This document shows, one piece after another, positions 1 through 6,309 of a DNA stretch of 10,859 nucleotides. This DNA comes from Alkalihalobacillus alcalophilus ATCC 27647 = CGMCC 1.3604 (GTDB taxonomy: Bacteria; Bacillota; Bacilli; Bacillales; Bacillaceae_D). A model generated the notes under the pieces. The model was not told the DNA's origin. It did not search any database and saw only the letters and a program-made list of their open reading frames with translations. The stretch covers positions 1 through 10,859 of the forward strand of contig NZ_ALPT02000112.1 in the NCBI RefSeq assembly GCF_000292245.2, written 5' to 3'. The position numbers were made by a program, and so were the translations under genes. The first letter of the stretch is position 1. Each line of letters opens with the position of its first letter.

Positions 1-55
1 ATATGATAAATACTTTTAATGTTTGTCCAACTAAAGCGATTTTCGATTGAAACAT
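1..55 (-). CDS. Start of a YqzK/DUF4227-like small membrane protein, cut by window edge
   Basis: Only the first 18 codons are visible, reading MFQSKIALVGQTLKVFII before the sequence leaves the window. The ATG at 55-53 is preceded by a purine-rich ribosome binding site (GAGGGGGG, about 7 bases upstream). A short charged start followed by LKVFII fits the beginning of the single-span YqzK (DUF4227) protein. In B. subtilis that gene sits directly downstream of fur and upstream of xerD, the same position as here. The assignment rests on synteny, the ribosome binding site and a few residues, so it is tentative. No function is known to me for YqzK. Confidence 0.45.
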   Translation of the reverse strand, partial: MFQSKIALVGQTLKVFII

Positions 56-74
56 TGCTCCGCCCCCCTCTAAT

Positions 75-266
75 TATAAAGCGAAGTCCGTTTGGGCAGA
101 AGCGAGAATACTAAGGAACAACGCTAAGTTCGCGACGTCAATCACCACGCCTTGTACCCACATCCTGTGGGCAAGGGCGACTGTTGAAGACGCTTTTTGT
201 CTTCATAAAGACGACCGATTTTTCTCGAGCTTCTAACGGACGTAGCTAGCATGATATAAAGCGAAG
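75..266. repeat. Structured intergenic element, probable interspersed repeat
   Basis: The gap between fur and the left-edge gene has no convincing gene. A 12-base direct repeat, TATAAAGCGAAG, occurs at 75-86 and again at 255-266, exactly 180 bases apart. Between the copies are two hairpins. One is at about 152-176, with CCTTG/CAAGG and CCCACA/TGTGGG arms, a TCC loop and a TA bulge. The other is GAAGAC/GTCTTC at about 186-204. The segment is more GC-rich than its flanks. These traits resemble small non-coding repeats (MITE-like or REP-like) scattered in some bacilli. That it is multi-copy is inference from appearance only. The rest of the gap, 267-367, shows nothing else I can name. Confidence 0.35.
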
Positions 267-367
267 CCTCTTTGTTTATAAGGCTCCTCTTGTTACAAGC
301 TATGCCAAAAAGGGTAACGAATATACCAATCGAAAGAAATAATCTCTCTAACTTTTCGCTAAAACCG

Positions 368-401
368 AAAAAAGCCTTCTTAATAAAAAGAAAGACTTTT
401 T
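368..401 (-). terminator. Rho-independent terminator of fur
   Basis: On the minus strand, 11 bases after the fur stop codon, the arms AAAAAGTCTTTCTT and AAGAAGGCTTTTTT pair at 13 of 14 positions (two G-U pairs, one mismatch) around a 6-base loop. The 3' arm ends in six T residues. This would end fur transcription before the downstream YqzK-like gene. Confidence 0.8.
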
Positions 402-412
402 AATGTATCCGA

Positions 413-895
413 TTAAACGGTTTCCGTATTCTTTTCATTTTCCGCATCCTGCTTTTCTTTGTCATGACAACGATAGCAAATCCCATGAAAAGTAAGACGA
501 TGATCTTTAATTTTAAAGTTAAAGTCCCGTTCAACGATTGCTTCAACATCTCCTAATAAATCCTGTTGAATTTCATCAACGGCTCCACATTCTATACATA
601 CTAAATGATGATGAAAATGAGCGGCACCTTCCTGGCGTAAATCAAATCTAGAAACCCCATCACCAAAATTAATTTTATCGACGATTTTTAAATCTGCTAG
701 AAGTTCTAATGTGCGATATACAGTCGCCAAACCAATCTCTGGTGATTTTTCTTTAACGAGGAGGTAAACATCTTCTGCACTTAAATGATCTTCCTCATGC
801 TCCAATAAGACACGTACAGTCGCTTCACGTTGTGGTGTCAATTTATAACTTTGTGAGTGTAAGTGCTTTTTAATTCGCTCTAATCGCTTTTCCAT
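413..895 (-). CDS. fur: Ferric uptake regulator Fur
   Basis: Cytoplasmic, metal-dependent DNA-binding repressor that, with Fe(II), shuts off siderophore and iron-uptake genes. The 160-residue protein has an N-terminal winged helix (about 1-85, with the recognition segment IGLATVYRTLELL at 54-66). A C-terminal dimerisation domain follows, with the metal cluster HFHHH at 93-97 and structural zinc cysteines C100, C103, C140 and C143. It is very close to B. subtilis Fur, for example YKLTPQREATVRVL and GDGVSR. I chose the ATG at 895 because GGGAGG lies 9 bases upstream and the resulting N-terminus (MEKRLERIKK) matches the B. subtilis one (MENRIDRIKK). An in-frame ATG at 919 would add 8 residues and sits only a few bases after the expected transcript start. 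The charged C-terminal tail (after about 145) is longer than in B. subtilis Fur (149 residues). The gene is monocistronic between its own promoter and terminator. Confidence 0.95.
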   Translation of the reverse strand: MEKRLERIKKHLHSQSYKLTPQREATVRVLLEHEEDHLSAEDVYLLVKEKSPEIGLATVYRTLELLADLKIVDKINFGDGVSRFDLRQEGAAHFHHHLVCIECGAVDEIQQDLLGDVEAIVERDFNFKIKDHRLTFHGICYRCHDKEKQDAENEKNTETV

Positions 896-932
896 CTCTA
901 AAAGCCTCCCCTCTAGCATCTAACCTTCTTTT

Positions 933-961
933 ATTATAATAAGTGGAGAATATCGTGTCAA
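933..961 (-). promoter_or_regulatory. Consensus sigma-A promoter of fur
   Basis: On the minus strand TTGACA (961-956) and TATAAT (938-933) are separated by exactly 17 bases, a perfect match to the vegetative promoter consensus. Transcription should begin near 926, about 30 bases before the chosen fur ATG. Confidence 0.9.
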
Positions 962-962
962 T

Positions 963-977
963 CGATAATGATTATTA
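963..977. promoter_or_regulatory. Fur/PerR-type operator upstream of fur
   Basis: The 15-base sequence CGATAATGATTATTA is a 7-1-7 inverted repeat. By my count it matches the Fur box TGATAAT-N-ATTATCA at 12 of 14 positions and the PerR box TTATAAT-N-ATTATAA at 11 of 14. It lies one base upstream of the fur -35 element, a position suited to control by RNA polymerase contact or exclusion. In B. subtilis fur is regulated by PerR. The sequence cannot tell whether Fur, PerR or both bind here. Confidence 0.65.
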
Positions 978-1012
978 TTTAGAACTAGATATTCATTATC
1001 ACATTAGAATCA

Positions 1013-1654
1013 TTACATAAAAGAACTAATTACAAATTTCATTAACAAAGGGGATAAATAAGCTTCACAAAAAGATGCAATCCCCACCGCAGCACCGATA
1101 CATAATATTAAAAAGGAATAACGCAAAAATTGCGGAAAGAACGGCATCACTTGTTTTCGTAAAAACTGCTGTCGAATCATCTTTATACAAAAGGCTGTAC
1201 CCGAGGTCCCAACAATAATAAAAACGGGAACTAAAATAAAATTTTGTGGCATAACAGCGACAAATGAAAGCATAAACCCTTGTAATCCAAGTTGATTGAC
1301 TAAAAACCCAACCGTAAACCCGACAACAACCCCTTTTATAAATAACAAAATGAGAATGACAGGTAAGCCAATAATCGATAATCCAAGAAGCCACATTAAG
1401 CCAATATACTTTGCATAATGAATAAAACTCTGACTAAAAATCTCAGAGGATGCCGCCACATGACCTTCAGAAACTTGTCCAAAAAACTGCATTAAATACA
1501 GATTCAAATCATGTTTTTGCGTTAAGCTCATACTATTGACAACAATCGCTCCAAAAATAATTCCCATCAAAAATAAAACGGTCGTAAACAAATAGATAGA
1601 ACGATTTTCTTCCAAATGTGCGGCAATGACTTGCTTGAATCCACTCGTTCTCAT
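1013..1654 (-). CDS. spoIIM: Stage II sporulation protein M (engulfment)
   Basis: Integral membrane protein of the SpoIID-SpoIIM-SpoIIP complex, which remodels septal peptidoglycan so that the mother-cell membrane can engulf the forespore. SpoIIM anchors the two hydrolases. The 213-residue product has the family's length and about five hydrophobic segments (about 20-40, 83-104, 106-120, 127-155 and 178-197). It also has family blocks such as KYIGLMW, KGVVVGFTVGFLV and VAVMPQN. The ATG at 1654 has AGGGAGG about 7 bases upstream. A sigma-E-like promoter upstream fits mother-cell expression. Its neighbours nudF and fur match the arrangement in related bacilli. I see no clear terminator between it and the fur promoter. 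Confidence 0.95.
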   Translation of the reverse strand: MRTSGFKQVIAAHLEENRSIYLFTTVLFLMGIIFGAIVVNSMSLTQKHDLNLYLMQFFGQVSEGHVAASSEIFSQSFIHYAKYIGLMWLLGLSIIGLPVILILLFIKGVVVGFTVGFLVNQLGLQGFMLSFVAVMPQNFILVPVFIIVGTSGTAFCIKMIRQQFLRKQVMPFFPQFLRYSFLILCIGAAVGIASFCEAYLSPLLMKFVISSFM

Positions 1655-1687
1655 TTAAATCCTCCCTCTCCATAACCACTTATTCAA

Positions 1688-1717
1688 ACTCTATGAAAGA
1701 GAGAGTAAATCTATGAC
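1688..1717 (-). promoter_or_regulatory. Probable sigma-E promoter of spoIIM
   Basis: On the minus strand GTCATAG (1717-1711) and CATAGAGT (1695-1688) are 15 bases apart. These resemble the sigma-E -35 (GTCATATT-like) and -10 (CATACACT-like) elements at suitable spacing. The predicted start, near 1681, leaves a 27-base leader carrying the spoIIM ribosome binding site. B. subtilis spoIIM is known to be under sigma-E. An imperfect CTAGAA/TTCTAG hairpin (about 1717-1740) overlaps the -35 end; it lacks a T-tract, so I do not call it a terminator for nudF. Confidence 0.6.
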
Positions 1718-1746
1718 TAGAAACTCTTAAAAGATTCTAGGTTTGT

Positions 1747-2286
1747 TTATCGATTTTGTAGCATTCTCATATATTGAACAGCATAAATCGTTTTTGCATC
1801 GTGAATCTTTTCTTCTTGAATCATTTGCTCTGCTTCTTCCAACGATATTTCTAAAACGTCTAAAAACTCATCAGCATCTAACGAAATCTCGCGTTTTGTT
1901 AACCCTTCTGCCACATAAATATAAATCAATTCATCCGCAAATCCAGGTGACGTATAAAAAGAAACAATAAATTCCATACTGTCAGATACATAACCCGTTT
2001 CTTCTTGTAACTCTCTTTTGGCACAAAGTAAAGGCTCTTCATTTAAATCAAGCTTACCAGCCGGAATTTCGATAATGACTTTTTCTAATGCTTTTCGATA
2101 TTGGCGAACCATGACGATTTTCCCATCGGCTGTAATCGGGATAATCCCTACCGCACCAGGGTGTTTAACAACTTCCCGTTTACTTTGTTCCCCATTAGGT
2201 AGTAAGACATCTTCAAGTTGTAAGGAAATAATTCGTCCTTTGTAAATATCTTGTTTCCCTATTGTTTTCTCTATTAAATGATCCAA
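1747..2286 (-). CDS. nudF: Nudix ADP-ribose pyrophosphatase
   Basis: Cytoplasmic Nudix hydrolase that splits ADP-ribose into AMP and ribose 5-phosphate, a housekeeping clean-up reaction. From the chosen start the protein has 179 residues. It has a perfect Nudix box (G77-x5-E83-x7-R91-E92-x2-E95-E96-x-G98) followed by SPGFADE at 113-119, typical of the ADP-ribose-specific branch. The start is decided by the ribosome binding site. AAAGGA abuts the ATG at 2295 with no spacing, but lies 9 bases before the in-frame TTG at 2286. The TTG start also aligns end to end with B. subtilis NudF (MDHLIEKTI against MKSLEEKTI). An annotation using the ATG would add three residues. The gene is divergent from mciZ and upstream of spoIIM; I see no strong promoter in the short shared intergenic region. 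Confidence 0.93.
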   Translation of the reverse strand: MDHLIEKTIGKQDIYKGRIISLQLEDVLLPNGEQSKREVVKHPGAVGIIPITADGKIVMVRQYRKALEKVIIEIPAGKLDLNEEPLLCAKRELQEETGYVSDSMEFIVSFYTSPGFADELIYIYVAEGLTKREISLDADEFLDVLEISLEEAEQMIQEEKIHDAKTIYAVQYMRMLQNR

Positions 2287-2405
2287 AACTATCATTCCTT
2301 TGTTCTATTTTATTTTTCTCGCTCATAAAAGTGTAACACAAGCAGTTTCTTCAGTCGCATCCTACCGATTTCATAGAAAATTTTTAATAAAAGGAGACGA
2401 TTCAT

Positions 2406-2594
2406 TTGAAAATATTTGTTCATGCAAATGGTGTCAGACTAACAGGGAAAGCCTGGGAAATTAAGGCGAAATTAAAAGAAGCCAGTCAACATTATCATTA
2501 TGTAAAAGAATGGAGTGAGACAGTTTACCCACCCAAGCCTAAGCTCACTTTAGTTGATTCGGCAACTGCTAAAAAGAAAATCGGATCATCTTGA
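2406..2594 (+). CDS. mciZ: MciZ, mother-cell inhibitor of FtsZ, with C-terminal extension
   Basis: MciZ is a small peptide made in the mother cell during sporulation. It binds FtsZ and blocks Z-ring assembly. The first 36 residues align without gaps to the 40-residue B. subtilis MciZ as I recall it, with about 20 identities, including the core GKAWEI-x-AKLKE and the YVK-x-W near the end. Translation starts at TTG (2406) with AAGGAG at 2391-2396, nine bases upstream. The location next to nudF is the same as in B. subtilis. Unlike that peptide, this one runs to 62 residues; the extra 26 (SETVYPPKPKLTL onward) include a proline/lysine stretch. The last 70 bases overlap the convergent DUF3866 gene. 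No sigma-E promoter is clear: only a CATAGAAA-like -10 is visible near 2372, with no matching -35. Confidence 0.8.
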   Translation: MKIFVHANGVRLTGKAWEIKAKLKEASQHYHYVKEWSETVYPPKPKLTLVDSATAKKKIGSS

Positions 2595-3607
2595 AACGTT
2601 CGCCCCATTGTTTTAATTTCTTGCCCGTATAAATTAAACGCTTGAGCGATAATCGTTTCTTCGCCTTTTAACTCTGACCAGACAATATCATGTTCAACCA
2701 ACGAATTTTCTTTACTTATTTGATTTTTTATTAATTGCCGATCGGAGGTTTTCATTTCAGGAAATGGCAAAATGGAGCGGGCATAAGTAAATTGAAACAA
2801 AGCCGTTCTTGTATGATGGCTTAAACCTTGTTGTCTTTGTCGTTTATCATGGAATGAAAGTCTCGGAATCCAAACCGGAATCCCATCTAACGCTCCAATT
2901 ACATTAGCCCATTTCGCTTGTTCAATACCAGAAAAACCATATTTGGTACCCGTGCCAACAACACCTGGTCCAACTGATACGACAACTAAATCGGCTTCTA
3001 AGTGTTCGGTCGCAAATTGTAAGGCTGTTTGCAAGGTCGTTGCCTCATACATGCCACCAAACGCTTGACCAATCGTAATGGAATAAAAACGTTCATATAA
3101 ATGAAGTTTTTGTAAATGTTCACTAACTGACAAAGCTAACGCTGCTTGATCGTCAAAAATAACACATACTTTTGCCTCTTTATGTAGGAGCTGAGCGATT
3201 GAAAAAACGAGTGGAACCATACTATGGAGTTCCGCTAATAATATTTTCTGCTTCCTTAAAGAAAATTTTTCGGAAAAGAGGGAATGGAATGGACTTTCTT
3301 GTGATTCGATGGCCATCACACTATGCTGCATCGGAGTATATCTCAATTTCATAATATGGCCATTATCTTCAGATTGCTCATGCTCACTCGACTTTTCGTA
3401 ACTTGCCCTCACAAAGTCATACCCACCTGTACCAAGCCGTAATAAAGAGGCTGTCACATTAACTAAAACGACATCCCCTTTTTGAACAGGTTTTGTAAAA
3501 GCCTTATATAAAATCGCCTTTTTTGAAAACTGATCCGTCTCGAGCCACTGTACTTGCTTATCTTCACTAATAACCCGAAGAACTTTTACCAGCTCCTCAC
3601 GATACAT
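2525..3607 (-). CDS. DUF3866 family protein, function unknown
   Basis: A 360-residue cytoplasmic protein with no signal peptide or membrane segment. I recognise the DUF3866 pattern: an N-terminal part with KGDVVLVNVTA (43-53) and GTGGYDFV (59-66), then KLRYTPMQHSV (87-97) and ESPFH (104-108). Further on are AELHSMVP (125-132), a Rossmann-like stretch with VCVIFDD (147-153), a glycine-rich GPGVVGTGTKYGFSG (213-227) and the C-terminal DDPIFF. I do not know the biochemical role and infer none. The ATG at 3607 follows GGTGAG. The gene lies alone on the minus strand, converging with mciZ, whose last 70 bases are antisense to its end; no terminator separates the two. The 312-base region upstream holds a two-copy repeat and no clear promoter. 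Confidence 0.85.
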   Translation of the reverse strand: MYREELVKVLRVISEDKQVQWLETDQFSKKAILYKAFTKPVQKGDVVLVNVTASLLRLGTGGYDFVRASYEKSSEHEQSEDNGHIMKLRYTPMQHSVMAIESQESPFHSLFSEKFSLRKQKILLAELHSMVPLVFSIAQLLHKEAKVCVIFDDQAALALSVSEHLQKLHLYERFYSITIGQAFGGMYEATTLQTALQFATEHLEADLVVVSVGPGVVGTGTKYGFSGIEQAKWANVIGALDGIPVWIPRLSFHDKRQRQQGLSHHTRTALFQFTYARSILPFPEMKTSDRQLIKNQISKENSLVEHDIVWSELKGEETIIAQAFNLYGQEIKTMGRTFQDDPIFFLAVAESTKVSLGLGG

Positions 3608-3758
3608 ATACTCACCCGCCCTAATCCCAGAATACTACTAGCATATCTCAAACTTATGGAATTTATGATCTGAAATGAAAAAGTAAAGCTATAAACAAAC
3701 AAGTAATGCTCATATCGGAGAATGATAAGGAAATTTGCAGAATGGCTCGAACTTCCTC

Positions 3759-3857
3759 TTATTCGGCTTATTCTCTCCTGCTCTCTTTCCTTTTTACGCC
3801 GAATTCTCTTTTATTCGGCTTATTCTCTCCTGCTATCTTCCCTTTTTACGCCGAATT
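3759..3857. repeat. Two-copy 47-base direct repeat with internal inverted arms
   Basis: Copy 1 (3759-3805) and copy 2 (3811-3857) differ at 2 of 47 positions and are spaced 52 bases start to start. Each begins TTATTCGGC and ends GCCGAATT, so ATTCGGC and GCCGAAT form 7-base inverted arms around a pyrimidine-rich middle. The block occupies the gap between the DUF3866 start and the ResA-like gene. No gene, promoter or usable ribosome binding site is evident there. The remaining gap sequence (3608-3758 and 3858-3919) shows nothing I can support. Confidence 0.85.
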
Positions 3858-3919
3858 AGTTTATATCAAGCCTCCTGATTCCTTCCTTCTTTTCAAAAAA
3901 AAAGAAAGCAGCACGTAGA

Positions 3920-4444
3920 CTACTCTCTATGAGATAACAAAGGCTCAATACTATGCTCGAGCATCTCTTTATTCACTTCCCCTTTAAAAACATGCTCAAT
4001 AATGCCTTCTTGATTTATAACATATGTCCTTGGAAATCCAGTAATATGATACTCCTCATAAACCTTACCTTCCTCATCGAAAAAGACAGGTAGTGTCAAA
4101 CCGATCTCCTCAATAAATTCAGGAGCATCTGTTAATGCTCGTTCAAATCTTTGCATATTAATCGTTAAGACCGTTACATCATTTCCGTACTCTTCATCTA
4201 ACTCCATTAAATCAGGCATCTCACGTATACATGGCTCACACCATGAAGCCCAAACATTCAAGACAATAACATCTCCAAAAAAATCACTTAAACTTTTTGT
4301 TTCCTCCTCATACATTGGCAAAGTAAAGTCAATCGCTTCCATTCCAGGTTCACTGCCAACTTCCAATCGATCCGTCATAAAAAAAACGACAATTCCACCA
4401 ATTACGGCTGCTATTAATATAATCATTGTTACATGCTTATTCAT
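3920..4444 (-). CDS. ResA/TlpA-type membrane-anchored thiol-disulfide oxidoreductase
   Basis: Predicted extracytoplasmic thioredoxin-fold protein of 174 residues, tethered by one N-terminal membrane helix (about 6-23). The active site WCEPC lies at 68-72 (C69 and C72) within the block NVWASWCEPC-x-REMP, and the cis-proline motif TGFPRT is at 135-140. CEPC is the motif of B. subtilis ResA, which reduces haem-binding cysteines of apocytochrome c. The paralogue StoA works in spore cortex formation. The gene stands alone rather than in a resABC cluster, so its substrate is open and I give no symbol. I chose the ATG at 4444 because GAGGGGGA lies 8 bases upstream. An earlier in-frame start at 4471 would add 9 residues and coincides with the expected transcript start. 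A sigma-A promoter lies just upstream. Confidence 0.87.
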   Translation of the reverse strand: MNKHVTMIILIAAVIGGIVVFFMTDRLEVGSEPGMEAIDFTLPMYEEETKSLSDFFGDVIVLNVWASWCEPCIREMPDLMELDEEYGNDVTVLTINMQRFERALTDAPEFIEEIGLTLPVFFDEEGKVYEEYHITGFPRTYVINQEGIIEHVFKGEVNKEMLEHSIEPLLSHRE

Positions 4445-4477
4445 CCAAGTATCCCCCTCAACTTTAGCCACGCTCTC

Positions 4478-4506
4478 ATTATAGAAATAGAAATGAAGAG
4501 TAGCAA
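4478..4506 (-). promoter_or_regulatory. Sigma-A promoter of the ResA-like gene
   Basis: On the minus strand TTGCTA (4506-4501) and a perfect TATAAT (4483-4478) are 17 bases apart. Transcription would start near 4471 and give a leader of about 27 bases before the ATG at 4444. Confidence 0.72.
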
Positions 4507-4604
4507 GTAAACCGAGTGACTATTTTGTTACAGCTTATATCCCGCGTCCCTTTAGGAGGAGGTGTCTACTCTAAATCATTTCTAATCCAAACCCTTCAAC
4601 AACA

Positions 4605-4646
4605 TAAAAAAAGCTAATGAAAGCCGCTATTTGGCCTGCATTAGCT
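4605..4646 (-). terminator. Rho-independent terminator of the nfeD-floT operon
   Basis: On the minus strand AGCTAATG (4646-4639) pairs with CATTAGCT (4619-4612), with further inner pairing CAGGCC/GGCTTT. The hairpin is followed by seven T residues. It lies about 75 bases after the floT stop. Confidence 0.9.
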
Positions 4647-4722
4647 CCTATTTATTTAGTTTGTCTTTGATTCATTTGAATATAAACGAAAAATCGCAAA
4701 CTCTATTATCCTACTATTTATT

Positions 4723-6285
4723 TTAAGAGGCGTCCTCAGTAGAATCATTTTTAGCTTTTAAATCCTGAGTAGGATCATTTTTAGTCTTTAATTCCTCAGA
4801 TAACTGGTCAATCGACTGTTTCACATTCCCTTTTCCAGAGAAATTTTCAATCAGTTCCTTGACATCAATACCAGATGATTCTTTTAAAGTTGTTTGTAGA
4901 GTAGACATTAAGTCCGTCGCATAGGACGTTACTTTATTAGCCCCACTCCCTTCACCATTTCCACCTGTATCCACAACCGTAATCTTATCAATGTTAGAAA
5001 GTGGGCTCGCAATTTCTTTTGCGTAATTAGGTAACATTTCCAAGATCATATCAAGCATTGCCGCTTGACCATACATTTCATATGCTTCAGCAATTTTCTC
5101 TTTCGCTTCAGCTTCGGCAAGACCTTTAAGTCGGATAACTTCCGCTTCACTTTCCCCTTTCGCTCTTTCCGCTTCAGCATGCGCTAAACCATCGACACGA
5201 ACCTTCTCTGCTTCGGCTTTAGCCATCGCTTCAACACGATATTTCTCCGCATCGGCTTCGGTAACTTGTTTCCACTTCGATGCTTCGGCAGCCTGTTCAA
5301 CGGCATAACGATCGGCATCAGCCTTTTTCTTCACTTCTGAATCATATTGACGCTCACGTCTTTGAATCTCTTTTTCTTCTAACTCAATTTGTTTTTGACG
5401 CTCAATAATTTGAACTTGCATTTGTTGCTCCGTTACTTCTTGTTTCGCTCTTGCTTCCTCTAAATGATACGATTGGTCTGCTCTTGCTTTTGCTTTATCT
5501 TGCTCTGTGCGGAACTCTGCTACTTTTAATTGATTCACTTTTTCCGCTTCGGCAATTTCAGTCGCTCTTTCTAATTCAGAACGTTTTGCTTCTTTGCTCG
5601 CTTCCGCTTGTTTAATTCTCGTTTCTTTCTCGGCTTCAGCTGTTGCGATATCAGCATCACGTTTAATTTGAGCAATTCTCGGCTTCCCAAGTGACTCTAA
5701 ATAACCATTGTTATCTCGCAAATCTTTAATCGTAAAGGAAACGATAATCAGACCCATTTTGGCTAAGTCTTGAGAAGCAACTTTTTGAACCTCTTGTGAA
5801 AAGCGCTCACGATTTCGATAAATTTCTTCTACCGTCATTGTCCCTAAAATAGAACGTAAGTGACCTTCAAGTACTTCCTTCGCTTCTTGTTCACGCTCTG
5901 CTTTAGGTTTCCCTAAATATTGTTCCGCCGCTGTTGCGATTTCACCAATCGAGCTACCAATTTTAATGATCGCAGTTCCATCAGCAATAACCGGAACACC
6001 TTGCTCCGTATAGACTTCTGGCGTTTGTACATCTAGTTTACTAGATAATAGTGTAAGTGGTTCGGCTTGTTGGAAAACTGGTAAGACAAATGTACCACCA
6101 CCACGAACAATTTTTATTTTATTACCGATCGCATCAGTATTAACGTTTTTTGAACCTAAAAAGCTTCCTGTCACGATTAACGCTTCATCGGGACCAGCCG
6201 TACGGTATTTTGTAATAAAAACAGCTACTAATGCAATCACAATCGCTACTACTAAACCTATAACAATAAAAGGTGCTTCTAACAT
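4723..6285 (-). CDS. floT: Flotillin-like protein FloT (YuaG family)
   Basis: Membrane scaffold protein of functional membrane microdomains. In B. subtilis it affects membrane fluidity, signalling complexes and the response to envelope-active agents. The 520-residue protein has an N-terminal membrane-inserted segment (about 5-25). An SPFH/PHB domain follows (about 28-190, including VPVIADGTAIIKIG). Then comes a long charged coiled coil rich in EA/AEAEK repeats (about 200-400) and a C-terminal flotillin region with NIDKITVVDTGG. The length matches the B. subtilis YuaG class (about 509). The last part is unusual: residues 499-508 and 509-518 are a tandem repeat (LKTKNDPTQD, LKAKNDSTED). A good ribosome binding site (TGGAGG) precedes the ATG. 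It is co-transcribed with the nfeD gene 24 bases upstream. Confidence 0.96.
   Translation of the reverse strand: MLEAPFIVIGLVVAIVIALVAVFITKYRTAGPDEALIVTGSFLGSKNVNTDAIGNKIKIVRGGGTFVLPVFQQAEPLTLLSSKLDVQTPEVYTEQGVPVIADGTAIIKIGSSIGEIATAAEQYLGKPKAEREQEAKEVLEGHLRSILGTMTVEEIYRNRERFSQEVQKVASQDLAKMGLIIVSFTIKDLRDNNGYLESLGKPRIAQIKRDADIATAEAEKETRIKQAEASKEAKRSELERATEIAEAEKVNQLKVAEFRTEQDKAKARADQSYHLEEARAKQEVTEQQMQVQIIERQKQIELEEKEIQRRERQYDSEVKKKADADRYAVEQAAEASKWKQVTEADAEKYRVEAMAKAEAEKVRVDGLAHAEAERAKGESEAEVIRLKGLAEAEAKEKIAEAYEMYGQAAMLDMILEMLPNYAKEIASPLSNIDKITVVDTGGNGEGSGANKVTSYATDLMSTLQTTLKESSGIDVKELIENFSGKGNVKQSIDQLSEELKTKNDPTQDLKAKNDSTEDAS
4732..4791 (-). repeat. Tandem 30-base duplication in the floT 3' end
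   Basis: Two adjacent 30-base units (4762-4791 and 4732-4761) encode LKTKNDPTQD and LKAKNDSTED, the hydrophilic tail of the flotillin. The DNA copies differ at several bases, so the duplication is not brand new, but the period is exactly 10 codons. Confidence 0.75.
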
Positions 6286-6309
6286 TTTTTAGCCTCCACT
6301 ATCCATTTT

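Noticed and set aside
1065..1394. Minus-strand frame of 109 residues within spoIIM
   Set aside because: Out-of-frame shadow of spoIIM with unusual composition (Cys, Tyr, Trp rich).
1717..1740. CTAGAA/TTCTAG hairpin after nudF
   Set aside because: Imperfect stem without a following T-tract on either strand and overlapping the spoIIM promoter; not convincing as a terminator.
2372..2379. CATAGAAA as a sigma-E -10 for mciZ
   Set aside because: No acceptable -35 at 13-15 bases upstream, so I did not annotate a promoter although sigma-E control is expected from B. subtilis.
3706..3918. Plus-strand frame of 70 residues over the two-copy repeat
   Set aside because: No ribosome binding site, composition set by the pyrimidine-rich repeat, and no recognisable protein.
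4545..4600. Strong plus-strand Shine-Dalgarno-like AGGAGGAGG near 4555
   Set aside because: No start codon at proper spacing opens a frame of any length; probably chance.
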